64,000 nucleotides of DNA from Chrysopilus asiliformis (GCA_964034945.1 OZ035962.1:7763789-7827788); one strand, 5' to 3'. Shown: positions 1 through 12,137, counted from the stretch's first letter. Made by a program: numbers and translations. Notes: a model not told the origin generated them from the letters alone.

Positions 1-840
1 AAATGTCTATAACCTTTACCTTTCACCCATCCGCATGTGTTTATTATAATACCCGAAGATTTAGCTGTGAATATCGAAAGCTATTAAACCATGAACTTTT
101 TTCCTTTAATAAAAAAAACAGTTACTCTTTTTGTTTGTTTGCAATCCTTCTAGTGTAACCTCGGCCAATTTGGAAATTATCTTTTTGTAAAGGGGATCAT
201 TCCCACCGGGCGATTTGTGTCCAAAGTGGTAAACCAAGGGAGCCTGCTGTGAGAAACCCTCCTCTAAAGTAGCTGGCCGTTCGACAAGCAAAGCACCAAT
301 GGTTCCCGGAATGGCTATCGCTCCCTGACCCACATCCAAATCAACGTAAATAGGTCTTCGCCCCAGTCGGACCGCATAATTAAGAAAGATCCTGCAAAGT
401 GTGCTCTTGCCAACATCCGTTGGACCCACCACCATGGCAATAGGTCCTTGGGTATTTCTTTCATCTGACATGACCCTTGTTTGTTCCAGAGCCGCGTGAG
501 CATTTAAATATTGAACCATTGGAGTCTCCTTCGCCACGTAACTAACATCGGTCTGCCCTTTAACTGTGAGTACACACCCGTTATAAGTGAAAATTGCTAC
601 TTTGGCGCCCGTATGAAACTCATATGGTTTTCCCTTAACCAGTTCCGTGCCGAACATTTCTGCATAGCCGGATTTTAGCTGGATCAAAATTATATTGGTT
701 AGTAAATTGCTAATTATAATTCGTGAGCAGAGATTTCTTACCTCAACAACCACTTTCTCATTTTTGGTTTCGATTTCAAACCGCAGCTCGGAATCTGCAT
801 CTAGGGTGTATTCTTCAGCATTTGTACTTTCTTCAGTCAT
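1..840 (-). CDS. cbc: Clp1 polynucleotide 5'-hydroxyl kinase (crowded-by-cid homologue), 3' end outside window
   Basis: Clp1 is an RNA 5'-OH kinase found with the tRNA splicing endonuclease and in pre-mRNA cleavage factor II (family knowledge). Exons on the minus strand: 840-742, 678-126 and 64-1 (cut by the window). The introns are 63 and 61 nt, with GTAAG...CAG and GTAACT...CAG borders. The spliced product is 238 codons so far, against about 425 in the family. Seen: the N-terminal beta domain (residues about 15-100, with YAEMFGTEL and GAKVAIFT), a Walker A loop GPTDVGKST at about 118-126, then [20 protein letters not shown]. Exon 3 reads [14 protein letters not shown], the family motif just after the second junction, which confirms the splice. 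I start at the ATG at 840; an in-frame Met at 900 would add 20 residues the family lacks. It lies head to head with Cwc27. Confidence 0.93.
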
Positions 841-1480
841 TTTTGAAATGGAAAACTTTAACAAATTATTAAAAATATCAACAAAATTGGGACACTGCAA
901 AAACCCCGATTAATCACAACAACATGCCGATTCACAATGACGGTTTTCAGCTTTTTGGTTGGTTTTCAATAATTTTCTGCAACTAAATACACGTTTGGCA
1001 ACACTTATCTCATGGGGGACAATCCTACTGTCAAAAATTTTTTGACAACTCGCCGCGTGTTTCGAATTATTCATGTAGTTTTCAGTATACAATAAACAAA
1101 AATTGCAGAAGATTAGGGGAAATCTATTTTTTAATGAGTTTTACACATGGTTATTTTTTTTATTAGATGTTGAAAGTTGTATTGCAATTAAAAGCGTTGT
1201 GAAAAATCAAATGAAAAATTGACCTTCAGTCGGACTGTACTTCCAATGTTGACAAAAGATTTTATTTTTTTTTTCAGCTCGGAGGCCGGTTGGCCTATAC
1301 ACAAGTGAACAAAAACAGCTGAGAACACTAATCATCAGTGGCAATACTGCCAAGCTTTGACAACTTCGACCATTATTGTGAATGGTTACGTTTATTGTGC
1401 GTGAAATTGTTTATATTTTCCCCATTTTTATCAAATATAAATTTTAAAACTCGTTTAGCGGGAGAACACGCATCTGTACA
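841..1480. promoter_or_regulatory. Shared 5' region between Clp1 (-) and Cwc27 (+)
   Basis: The two start codons lie 640 bp apart in divergent orientation, so this stretch must hold both promoters and 5' leaders. It is AT-rich, with a more mixed patch at about 1276-1380 that includes a CAGCTG E-box. I see no convincing TATA box. The short ORFs here look non-coding. A bidirectional promoter is inference from the arrangement. Confidence 0.5.
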
Positions 1481-3361
1481 ATGAGTAGTATATACATTCA
1501 AGAACCTTCAACCCTTGGGAAGGTAAGCTATTGTTTTAAAAAACTTCTTTTCCAGTACATTGAAAAAATCTGCAATAAAATTTTATTCAAATCTAATATT
1601 AAATCCTATTGGCTCAAGGTGCTGTTAAAAACATCAGTAGGGGATATCGACATAGAACTTTGGGGGCGCGAATGTCCGAAGGCGTGTAGGAATTTTATTC
1701 AACTGTGTTTGGAAGGATACTATAATGGAACCATATTCCACAGGATTGTTAGGGGTTTCATTGCCCAAGGTCAAATCGCAGTTGAAAAGTAGCTAAAGAC
1801 GTTTACAAAAAATACCTTTTCGCAGGTGGAGATCCAAACGGCGACGGAACCGGCGGAGAATCAATTTACGGAGAACCGTTCAAAGATGAATTCCATTCGA
1901 GACTTCGCTTCTCTCGGCGGGGTCTTGTTGCAATGGCCAACTCTGATAAAGATGATAATGGGTCGCAGTTCTTCTTTACATTGGGGGCAACTCCTGAATT
2001 GCAGAACAAGCACACTTTGTTTGGGAAAGTCACTGGAGACACAGTTTTCAATATGCTGAAATTGGAGGATTGTCTTGTAGATCACAACGAAAAACCTCTC
2101 TATCCACCGAAAATTGTCAAGGCAGAAGTTCTTAACAATCCTTTTGATGACATTGTACCTCGTGAACATAAAAGGGTGGAAAAGAAGGAGAAAGCAAAGA
2201 AGAGGGAAAAGGGTGTCAAGTAAGAATAATAACTTTTTATCCTTTGCACAAATAAATTCTTCGGTTTTAGGAATTTCGGACTACTCTCGTTTGGGGAAGA
2301 AGCTGAAGAGGATGAAGAGGAGACGAAAAATTTTGTCCAGAAAATTGCCGGTAAAGCAAAATCAACTCATGATGTTTTGGATGACCCTCTATTAAGCAAA
2401 GAAACTTTACAAGTCTCAAAATCGGGTGAGATACTATTTTTTTTTTACTATTTTCTTAACTTTCAACTATTTTAATTTTCAATCATTTTTTAGACCGTCA
2501 TACACCTGAAGTTGAAGATGATCAAAATACGGAAGAAGATGAAGAAATTATTAGAGATCGTACGGAACGGGTTAAAAACAAATTAAGGGCTGGCAAAAAT
2601 ACAAAAGAAAAAAACAATGTTAAAGAAAAACAAAATGCTTCCGATTCCGATGAAGATTTTTTGACTACAATGGAGAAAGAAAAGAAAATGAAACGCGATA
2701 AGAAAGCGTAAGTATTAATATTTAAACAATTTTTACTGATGAATTAGTGGGCATAAAAAATACGCGAATTCATCCGTCAATTATTTTCAGGCAAGAAATA
2801 CGAGAGGAAATCCTCACATTGAAAAAGCAGTACCAGGACGAGAAAAAAGTTAAAAATGAATTAATCGATAAAACTATCGAAAAGGAAGCCGAAAAAGAAA
2901 CGAAAAATGAATTGGTGAAGGAGTACATAACCGAAAAGGAAAAATATAATCACTTAAAGGATAATGTTCCGAAAAAAGGAGCAACGAGGTTGGTATTATT
3001 ATAATATGTCATTTATCTCATTTAATTATATTTAACTATGTGTAGAGAGGAGTTTACTTTATCCTTATTGTCGAAATTTCGCAATAAATTGGAAACCCTC
3101 AAGGAGAAATCAAAGGAAGGTGAGCCACCAGAAAAACCCACTGAAGACAAGGTCGAGAAGGAGATTCAGAGCGACGATTGGTTATCCCATCAACTTTGCT
3201 TTCAGGATGCTACCGTTCCAAATCTGGCTAAAGATGCGTCTACCAAATCTGATGATTGGTATGATGTTTATGACCCAAGGAATCCCCTCAATCAAAGAAA
3301 ACGGGGAGAACAGCGTAACAGAGAGCGTGAACTGGAATCTGGATCGAAACGGAGAAGATAA
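1481..3361 (+). CDS. CWC27: Spliceosome-associated cyclophilin Cwc27
   Basis: Cyclophilin-type protein of the activated (Bact) spliceosome. Exons: 1481-1522, 1619-1769, 1826-2219, 2271-2425, 2494-2707, 2791-2988, 3046-3361, giving 489 aa (human protein about 472). Phases agree at every junction. The N-terminal PPIase-like domain (about residues 1-175) begins MSSIYIQEPSTLGK and contains FHRIVRGFIAQGGDPNG, DNGSQFFFTLG and KHTLFGKVTGDTVFNML. The position of the catalytic tryptophan of cyclophilin A is Glu (TPELQNKH), as in human CWC27, so this is probably a binding module and not an active isomerase (family knowledge). The C-terminal part is acidic and lysine-rich and ends with the conserved YDPRNPLNQRKRGE block. 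Intron 2 is 56 nt with an unusual GTCAAA donor; the last intron uses GTTGGT. Retention of intron 2 would stop translation within 8 codons. Confidence 0.93.
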
Positions 3362-4880
3362 ATTACTGACAGCTATATTTGTATATGTACTGAAATTTTA
3401 ATGTAACTTTAATTAGCTTAACGCATTTTTGCCCAATGTTAGAAGGTCCTCTGAGTTTTAATTTTATCGCGGCTTTACTTCGAGACAGGTGGCCAGTTTG
3501 CGGTGACAGACTCGAGAACGGGGTTAGATAGTAACTTTCTGATCAATATGAAGTCCGTTGCAGGAAAAATTATGAAAATGTCCGTGCATATGTCTGTCAG
3601 ATGTACGTATCTTAAATAACGAGTTGTCACGTTGATCTAGCGACTTGCAATTTTTTGTATTTCTTTATCCACAATAAGTCGAAAGATTTCCAATGGAGTA
3701 GAGTTAGGTGATATAGATTTTTGTATACCACTCTTCCCAATGAATTTAAATGTTTTATGTCTACCCGTATATTTAGACCAGATATTCATATCAGTTATCA
3801 ATTCATCATCATCACCATCTACCTTCAAAAAGGTTAACCACATACTGACATTTTAATTTCAATTCAGTTCACGCACACACATATTTATTTATTTATCTTG
3901 AATAATCGACTGAATTCTAAGACCAAATGTTTTTGTAATGAAACAAAATAAATGAAAGCCAGTGTAGGTCCTGTGTAAATATTAAGGTTAGTAATCTTCA
4001 CTTCGCAGACCGTCGCAAACTGGGTCAAAAACTCATTTATTATATTTATAAATCTTCTTCCAAAGCCTTTACAATCGTGTTATTTTTAAGAATGTTATTT
4101 TCGCGACTTCTTGCCGAGTGAATTTAGATTTCGAACTTTTGAATGTGGAAATGTCAGAAAAATTCCATGAAATTTCCTCATTGAAATCTTTCATGGATCT
4201 TCTTCCTGAAATTTTTTTCTCCATAAAAAAATTTCTTGGTATAAAAATCGTAAAATCAGATCCAGCAAAAAAATATAAAAACCTAGACGGTTTTGCTCAG
4301 CGCTGGATCAGGGTGAATACACCTGTCTAGTACCAATTTCTTCTGAGATCTGTTACGTTTTGCTACCCTACATCCCTGGAAAATAGGCCTTATTGACACT
4401 TCTTTCAAAGAATATTTTTGAAATTTGGCCAAATTCATTCACTGTAGTTCCGTGTTTCGGTGGGTTCGCTTGGCTAATTGAATTTATATACAAAAATTTA
4501 ATCACTACCATTAACTTCCGCCCTTTAATTTGAAAAAAAGGTATGTGAAAAAAGAAATAAAACTGTGGTACGTGAAACAAGTGCGAAAACATGGATTTGT
4601 GTCGAATTTATCGCTAATAAAAGGCGACCCTTTTGGGTATGCGAATCTGTTCTTGAATGTGGCAGAGTGTAGTGAAAAAAAGCTCTGGCCCACACCCGAA
4701 AAATATCGACATGGCCCCCATTTGGGCAAGCGCTCCGCTCCCTAAATGTGATTGTAGTTTTACAGTCGTTTTTCACTTGCTTCTTACCACCAATTCATTT
4801 TTGTTTTAATTGCAACGTGTAATGTTCAGTGTTTATGTATCCCTTCTGCCCGTAGGTTTTTCGAGTCTTCCGAAACAAAA
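3362..4880. other. Intergenic region and probable 5' leader of scramblase A
   Basis: No gene was found apart from a piggyBac-type relic at 3637-3843. A pyrimidine-rich stretch ending in CCCGTAG at about 4855 lies 25 nt upstream of the scramblase ATG and would serve as the acceptor of a 5'UTR intron, so a non-coding first exon probably lies in the preceding few hundred bases. I see no canonical AATAAA just after Cwc27. The 71-codon ORF at 4530-4745 has no recognisable features. Confidence 0.4.
3637..3843 (-). pseudogene. piggyBac-type transposase relic
   Basis: A 68-codon minus-strand reading frame has the layout of the start of the piggyBac transposase domain: a tryptophan followed by a basic stretch, FKFIGKSGIQK, then STPLEIFRLIVDKEIQKI, which resembles the family pattern F-x-G-x-x-G-I ... 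TPL-x-x-F ... E-I-x-x-I. The frame ends at a stop where the family would continue with the TNRYA region and the catalytic domain. It is therefore a fragment. Family assignment is from memory of the domain pattern. Confidence 0.5.
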
Positions 4881-7800
4881 ATGTCTTATCCAATGAAGTC
4901 GGACGAGAAGGCGCCTCCACAACACGGCCAAAATCTTGAGATGCAAAGTGGGTATCCGAATGCCCCGCCAATTGTTGAGCAGCCTGGATTCCAACAGGTA
5001 AGAAGTGTCCTTTTTCCCAGGTATCCTGTTACTGATAATTTGTTTACATATGCTACTTTAGTGTTGTTGTAATCACTGTTTGGTTTGGTCAATTGCGAGT
5101 TAACGCCGGGAAATTACTTAATCGCTTGACCTTTGTTGAAGTTGAAGCATACAAATTCTCGAGAGAGTCATTAAAAGAAAGATCAATATCAAGGTTGGAT
5201 AACTACTATTCAACAGGTAGAAAACAAAACTTTAAATTATATTTCGATACTATTGCGATGTTCATCTGCCGGTTTCGCAATGTTATCTAAAAAAGTTTGT
5301 GTAGCACGTTCGCGTGGCTGGGATAACCTTGAGATTACTTTCCAGTACTAGTTTTAAATCATCCAAATTAAGATATGATTTAGTTTTGCTTCTACACTTA
5401 TTCAGACATAATTTTTACAATCGCAAATATTACACCATAATTGCTCGAACTGTGATAACATTTCTATACATTGAAAGATTGCTGTAAAACACATTTAAAT
5501 TTCTGCAAAATCAAATCTCTTTTGATTGTGCAAATATGAGGAACTTATAAAATTGATAAGAATTTACCCTATTAAGGCTTAACATGACTTTGTTGCTTTT
5601 AAATTTTTTTTTACAATAGAAAACATTCCTGAAACCATTTTTACTTGAGATATTACTTAAAATATCAGTTGTGATCAATACAAAACATTGCAATATTTCG
5701 TTTCTGAAAAAATATGTAAAAAATATTTTTTTAAATATCTCGAGATACGTGAAAGACGTTAAAGCAAAAAATGCAGGAAATTTTATTTTCTTTGAGTTTG
5801 GTTTTAAAAGTTTTTTCTCAAAAGCGCATAGTATCGATAAATTTTCAAAAAACTTTATTTTTTTGAAATATGTTGAGAACCGTTACAGCAAAAAAAGTAA
5901 AAAAAAAAATGTTTAAATTTAGTTTTATACATTTGTTTCAAAAGCGCATTGTTTCCGAAAAATAGTCAAACAATTTTTTTTGCTTCCACCAACTTTCTTT
6001 GTGCAGGCGAGACAGTCATTTTTAGCTCCAAAGCAGAAATTCCTCTGAAAGTCTACACGGAATATCAAATGGAAAAATTTCAGACAATTTAAATTTCAAA
6101 TTACGAATTTTAAAAAGTGAAACATATTCTGCAAGCGAAACTTGCGCCGCTGGTAAAATACAATGTCCGCAAGAAACACCAGTCCGTAGAATGTAATTTA
6201 GGGTTGTATGATAAGCTCTTGCTTATCATACAACCCTAAATTTTAACATTCACAAAAAATGTGGACTGAGATCCGAGAATATTTCTTCAAAATAATGTGG
6301 AATTAGCTTTTAATCGGAAATTAGAAATATTTATTCGCCGCAAAATGCCGCCAGTGACCTTGTACGATTATTTGTATTTGATTTGCAGAAAAAATTGCGT
6401 TGGATTTGTTAAGTTTTGATAAAGAAATAAGACGTCCCAATCAAGCGGTTATATTAGACTTCTAATTAATAGTTTTCGATTGAATTTGTTTTCTTTATAA
6501 ACAAGAATTTTCTAATTAGCAAAATATGTACACCTCAATAAGTCGAAGATGACGGGCCAGAGAAAACTTCAAGAGGGTTTTTTTTTCTATATAAAAACAG
6601 TTCAAAGGGATTGAAAGAACTTCGAGTTATGAAGGTATTCGAGGTTCGACTTATCGAGGCTGCACTGTATCTCCCAAGTTGACTTTGTAAATTTACCGTA
6701 AAAAAATTTCAGCTTTTTAAACTTTTGGTGACGTACAATCAATCTCTAAAAAAAATTTAGAGATTGATTGTACGTCACCTCTAAAAAAAAATTCCAATTA
6801 ATTTATAAAAAAAGCTGAGAATTTTGAAATTTCGATTCTATTGTAGCAAAACTTCTTACTTAAAATTGCATTTTCTTAAAAAACTCGACTCTGCTCCCTT
6901 CACAGTGGGGAGCTTTTTACTAATAAAACAATTAATAATCGGAAATTGTCACCCCGAAGCGTTTTTTAAAATGCCAAAACAGTTAACCTAGGTTCCAAAA
7001 CTTTATTAAATCACACTTTTTTTCTGTTAAACATATTTAAACGTCAAATCAGTTGACCTTGATTTAATAGAATCGATAATAAAGTAATGAAATTAATGTC
7101 TCTCAATCAGCCCAGGGCGTGCTATTAATTTATATTAACTTCTAGTTGTTAGCACCCTCAGCATATAACCTACATGCATACTATGATGCCATTCATAAAA
7201 AAACATTAATGTTTTCGTTACATTGTAACCTGTTAGCATTCAAACAAGCTGTGCTGTGACACCCTTAGTTATTGATCAAAACACAAGTAGAATAGGATAA
7301 TGCTTTTATTTTTCAATTATAAAAGAGTGAGCAATTAATAAATGGTAGTTTATGTGATAAATACCATTAATGTCGCTAGAAATTATTTGAAGCTTTTAAT
7401 TTAAGCCATTTTCGTTGTTGAAAACTTGGTTTACTGATAAAAAATATTCAATTTTACCAAAGAGTTGTGCCGCAAAAAAAATATGAAAAAGAAAATTTCG
7501 TTTTCAGTTGATATCTGAAATTTCCACCCCCTTTTATTTTGAAGTGATTGTAAATTTCGCAAAAACATAATATAAATCCAGTGTGGATTTGTACGATTTA
7601 TTAGACAGTTATTTTCGCTTCGGAAGTTCTTCTAAAACGTCTATTAGTACATTTTTTTTATAAAAAATAATAATCTAGTCGCAACAAAATCGTATTTAGT
7701 TTCTAATAGTGAATACAAGAAAAATATTGTTCAATAAATTGGAATAATTTCAGAAAAGTTGTGTCGAATTTTATTGTGATTATAAAACATTATTTTTTTT

Positions 7801-10800
7801 TTTATAAAACGAAGTTCAATATTAAAAAATTGTATTATTGAGCAATTGGAAAATTTGAAGGTAAAATAAGTTAATTTGTTAAATCACGAAACAAAAAAAA
7901 ATGTTGATTTCAACGTTTTATCAAAGATTATGTAAATAAAGGTACGAATCCTAAGTTAAGGGTATCAAAAATTTGGATACCAAAAATAAAGATCCTGACG
8001 AATAAAAAATATAATAAAAGCGTTTCATTTTCCAACAGTTGGGTCCCAAAAAACAGTTTTTTTAATATCGTAAAAATTATCATAATCACTCAACTGAATA
8101 CGGAAAAGTTGTAAATACTCTAATGGTTTTCCCACAACGCAATTTTACAAATTTTTTAAAACAGTTGTTTTGGAATTTGGACTTTAATGTTTGATATTTT
8201 CGCCACAGATATGTCATCCCCAATAATTAAACGGGATTTTGAAGCCATATGAAATGAACCCCCTTAAGGCCTACGCTGTCAAAGATCTTTTAACATTGGA
8301 TTCTGCACTATGTGCACCCGCCGTTTATAGCCACATCGGAAATCGATTTTATTATAAAGGTGTTGAAAATCCGAAAGCGTCCAAATGTTTATTTCTTTTC
8401 GTATTGACGTCAATTGAAATTCTGAGAAAATTACAGGAAAACATGGATTGTAATAAGTTTTTTCTGCTGTCTTAAGGCCCGTTTCCATTACTGTCTACTA
8501 GCCGGCAAGTAGCACGTCGGTACACGCGATCATAGTATTCGTCGGGGTTATGTGTGCGTTTACTTGCCGCGAAGTTGGAAGTCGGTTTAGTTGCTCAATC
8601 AACAAATACAATCTCATTAACTAGTGCAAACTTTCAGTGTGAGCTTGGCTTTTGCTGTTAAATATTTTTTTTTCTGGCTGTCACTTTATACTGAATAAAA
8701 GAACTTTTCGAGTTAGCTTTTGAACCGAATATCATAATGCTGTCTGGAAAATGCCGAATACGTGTAGATTTTTATCAGTAGAAGTATGCCGACCAGTAGA
8801 CAGTAATGGAAACGGGCCTTAATAGCTGATATTAAGTAAGCAAAGAACTGAAAAATTGATTCGTATTTAAGATTTTCAAGTCAACTATTTCTTTGAAACT
8901 CTCAAACAAAGGGTTACTCGCTAATTATATCTGACTAAAACTTTTTTGTGTAAAGTGTCTGCTATTCTGGATAACCATAATCTGCCCTTATGAAATTCCC
9001 GGTTTATTGATGATGTGATTCATGCAATGTCGTAACGAATAAATCTCAATGAAACATAAATTGGGAACTACTACAATCAAGTGAATTAAAAACAAACAAA
9101 CGCTCTGTTAAAGATAACCCAAAAATGTTTATGTGACGAAACCATAGAGCATTTAATGCAACCAAATGTTCGAAGTTTTTTTATGCTATTCAACTGGAAA
9201 CGACTAAAATGTGTTTCTTGTTTTAATCCTGGCCTTAGTTCAACCGAAGAATTAGATTTGCAGACCAAACAAAAAAAAAATACCAACAAAAAATGTAAAC
9301 ACATTCATCCACAAGAGCCAAACGCAGCATAACAAAAAAAAGTATCAATTTCAGTACTTTCGTTAGCAAATCCATTTCGCTTTGGTCCTCACAATGTAGT
9401 CTCTCCACGTCGCGTCGTTCTTATAAACTTACAAACATTTTGCTCCATTGCATTGTGTAACATATCGAAAGATGCTGAGACAAAGTTATCGAAATACAAA
9501 AAAAAAATTTAACAGTCAAAAATTCAAGAACTTGCCACAAATACACACATGACCCAGACATGGGGAGCCAGTTCTCCCCGTCTTAATTGACCCCAATGAA
9601 AAATGCGACCAACGAATGTTTAAAAGGAATTGTAAGAAAATTCAGAAAATTTGTAATAAGTCAACATTTTTCTGTTCGTGAGATGCTGGTCCTCTTCATT
9701 TGGACAAGGTGTGTATGGGTTGAAATGTTTAGATCATACATATGCAAAATCGGGTGATAAAAATAGATTTTTTTTCTACTTCTACTTTTTATGGTTGGGC
9801 GAAGAGTTTCAATGCCAAATGAAAAATTCTTGCTTGTTACATAGAATCGGTTCTACGGAGTTTCCCCTAAAAAAACTCTCAATTTTATTGTATATTCTAA
9901 TTTAGTAATGATTTTATTATAACTTTCTAAAATGGTTTCTTTGTATGAATTTTTTACAGGCCGGCTATTCGGTGGCTCCTGGCTATCAACCAATTCCACA
10001 GCAGCCAGTCATGTTTGCCGGAGGACCCCATGGACCTCAGCCAATGCCAATTATGAACCAGGCTGGACCCGGAATGGCGCCACCAAGTAATGAAATTTAT
10101 AAAAATCTGAAATTAAGCTGTTTTCACATTGGTGTAATGTCTTACACAATATTTCACACATTCATGCCAAAATATTCGAATTTGTCATTAGCGTACGCCC
10201 AGTTTTTTTTAACGCAAATTAAATTTATGTTCAAGAATAAATAAAATCAACAAAAAATTAGCGTTCAACCATAGTTCATTGCCAAGCAAAGTCGTTGTGT
10301 TTTCTGATTCAAACAGAAATACTAATACAGGATTTTCTAGCTCGCTTAAATGATTAGTATTTATAATCACTGTTTAAGTGTGATTAGCATATGCGTTTAG
10401 CACAATGTCGAAAAAGCGGTATACCGTATTGTTCGCATTCAGCACGTGTCCATACGTCACGTAGACTTGGTTCTATTTTTATGAAAAAAAAAAATCTGGG
10501 TCACTGATCGGAATATTTGCTGTGGAATTTAATGTTCGATTAGAATAAATTTATCAAATTATGGTATTCAAGTTGTTTGCGGTCTATCACAAATAAAACT
10601 TGTTTGGGTTTATTCTGCTTTTTTGGCGTTTTCAAGAATTTTGATTAGACATACGAAAAAATATATTTTGTCGTTAATAATCTAGACTAGCTTCGCATTG
10701 CGTTTGCGTTTAGATATTGTCAGGAAATATCGAAGAATTTTAAAACATCGCACAATTTAACTTGCGATTAATTCACATTTTTATTTAATTTTTATAATTA

Positions 10801-12137
10801 AAACAACAAAATTTGATCTAAAAATATTTAATGATTAAAAATGTTTTTCGTAGTATAGAAAGTATTTTATTTATGAAAATGTTTTACCTTGAGATTTTGT
10901 ATGGAGCTGATTAAAAAATACGTTATGTTTTTTGATAATATGGGGCGTCGATCTGCCATAAAGTCTGACGGCAATAATAAATTGCAATTATTGCAAAAAA
11001 AATAGCAAAATTAAGTGTTAGACCTAAATGGTACCTAAAGCAAAGTTTTTCATTTTTTTCATCGAATTCTTATTTTACTAAATTCTAGCTTCTCGCCAAC
11101 AATTTGCTTAAATTTATAATGCCACTGCAAAAGCCACAAAAACCCAGATTGTTCAAGTTTTACTGTTTCTTCGAGAAACATACTTAATATCAAAAAAGTT
11201 TGAATGCAAAATTCGTTTACAATAGATACATATATGTAACATCGAATTCCAATTAGAAAAACTTTGAAAAAGAAAATGTTTTTAGTTTTTGTATTGAATT
11301 TCAGATCAATGGATGGTTATGCCTACGACTGTACCTGCAAACTGCCCCCGAGGATTGGAATATTTGGCGCAAATTGATCAATTGATCGTTCAACAAAAGG
11401 TCGAGCTCATGGAAGCGTTCACTGGTTTCGAAACCAACAATAAGTACAAAGTAAAAAATACGCTTGGGCAAAACGTTTACTTTGCCATTGAAGACAATGA
11501 TTGCTGCACACGTAACTGCTGCGGACCCGCTCGTCCATTTGATATGAAAATTTTCGATAATTTCCGCACTGAAGTGTTGCACTTGTACCGTCCATTGGCG
11601 TGTTCAGCATGCTGTTTCCCTTGCTGCTTGCAAACTATGGAAATTTCTTCCCCACCAGGTACAATCATTGGCAAAATCGAGCAAGAGTGGACAATTTGCT
11701 ATCCACAATTCAGGCTGAAGAATGAGAATGATGAAACTGTCATGCGAATTGAAGGACCGTTATGCCGTTGCGCAATGTGTGGCGATATTGATTTTAAGGT
11801 AATTTATCGTTAATAGTGAAAAATAGGGTTTTTTCCAGGCTCCTCTTTGAAAAACAATAAAAAAATTATATTTTTATTTAGATCCTATCAATGACTGGCG
11901 AAGAAATAGGGAAGATCTCCAAGCAATGGTCAGGTTTGGCGCGTGAATTATTTACAGACTCTGATACATTTGGATTGACATTCCCACTTAACTTAGATGT
12001 TAAGATGAAGGCAACCCTCCTAGGCGCTTGTTTCCTAATTGTGAGATTTTTGTTAGTAAATTTCTACTGAGTTCTGATAACATTTTTTTCCTTTTTTTTA
12101 GGACTTTATGTTCTTTGAGGATTCAGGAAATAAGTAA
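4881..12137 (+). CDS. Phospholipid scramblase A (upstream tandem copy)
   Basis: PLSCR family membrane protein involved in Ca2+-dependent bilayer lipid scrambling and signalling. Exons: 4881-4997, 9960-10086, 11305-11798, 11882-12040, 12102-12137, giving 310 aa with phases 0,1,0,0. The N-terminus (about residues 1-85) is rich in Pro, Gln and Gly and starts [16 protein letters not shown]. The core starts at [14 protein letters not shown], then shows [23 protein letters not shown], the CCFPCC palmitoylation-type cysteine cluster, an EF-hand-like loop [14 protein letters not shown], and the C-terminal hydrophobic helix [13 protein letters not shown]. Intron 1 is about 5 kb and carries several repeats. 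Continuing past exon 2 without splicing gives a stop at 10244. The last three introns match scramblase B in position and phase, so the two arose by tandem duplication. It may correspond to fly scramb1 or scramb2; I cannot decide which. Confidence 0.93.
5648..5990 (+). repeat. Copy 1 of an ORF-less dispersed repeat (family R1)
   Basis: The stretch opening with AAAATATCAGTTGTGATCAA and running through a GTAAAAAATATTT segment and a GCAAAAAATGC segment is closely matched at 40518 onward and, reverse complemented, from about 61762 downward. It lies in intron 1 of scramblase A. Borders are approximate and no reading frame or terminal repeats were identified. Confidence 0.6.
6195..6242. repeat. Perfect 22-bp inverted repeat with a 4-nt loop
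   Basis: Arms 6195-6216 and 6221-6242 are exact reverse complements (core AGGGTTGTATGATAAGC) around the loop TCTT. The flanks are not symmetrical. It lies in intron 1 of scramblase A. Confidence 0.95.
6530..6670. mobile_element. pogo/Tigger-like terminal fragment
   Basis: The region contains phrases such as AATAAGTCGAAG, TTCGAGTTATGAAGG, TTCGAGGTTCGACTTATCGAGG and GCTGCACTG. They resemble the terminal sequence style of pogo/Tigger-type transposons seen elsewhere in this window. No second terminus was delimited. Assignment is inference. Confidence 0.3.
6727..6779. repeat. Perfect 24-bp inverted repeat with a 5-nt loop
   Basis: Arms 6727-6750 and 6756-6779 are exact reverse complements (core GGTGACGTACAATCAATC) around an A5 loop. 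The right arm is followed by another CTCTAAAAAAAA copy that repeats the inner part of the left arm. Intron 1 of scramblase A. Confidence 0.95.
8472..8822. mobile_element. piggyBac-like MITE (TTAA target duplication)
   Basis: The element is bounded by TTAA on both sides (8472-8475 and 8819-8822). Its terminal inverted repeats are identical over about 24 bp beyond the TTAA, starting GGCCCGTTTCCATTACTGTC, and then diverge. The interior is about 300 bp and non-coding. TTAA duplication is diagnostic of piggyBac-type transposition (family knowledge). Near-identical ends suggest a fairly recent insertion into the scramblase A intron. Confidence 0.85.
10087..11304 (+). other. Scramblase A intron 2
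   Basis: This 1.2-kb intron has donor GTAATG and acceptor TTTCAG, phase 1. It is AT-rich. I see no gene, RNA or clear mobile element in it. Confidence 0.7.

Noticed and set aside
4530..4745. 71-codon plus-strand ORF upstream of scramblase A
   Set aside because: No recognisable motif, overlapping ORFs of similar size on the opposite strand, and it lies in the probable 5' leader region. Chance ORF.
10087..10244. Extended reading frame after scramblase A exon 2
   Set aside because: Simply reads past the GTAATG donor into intron 2; the family core continues at 11305 in the correct phase.
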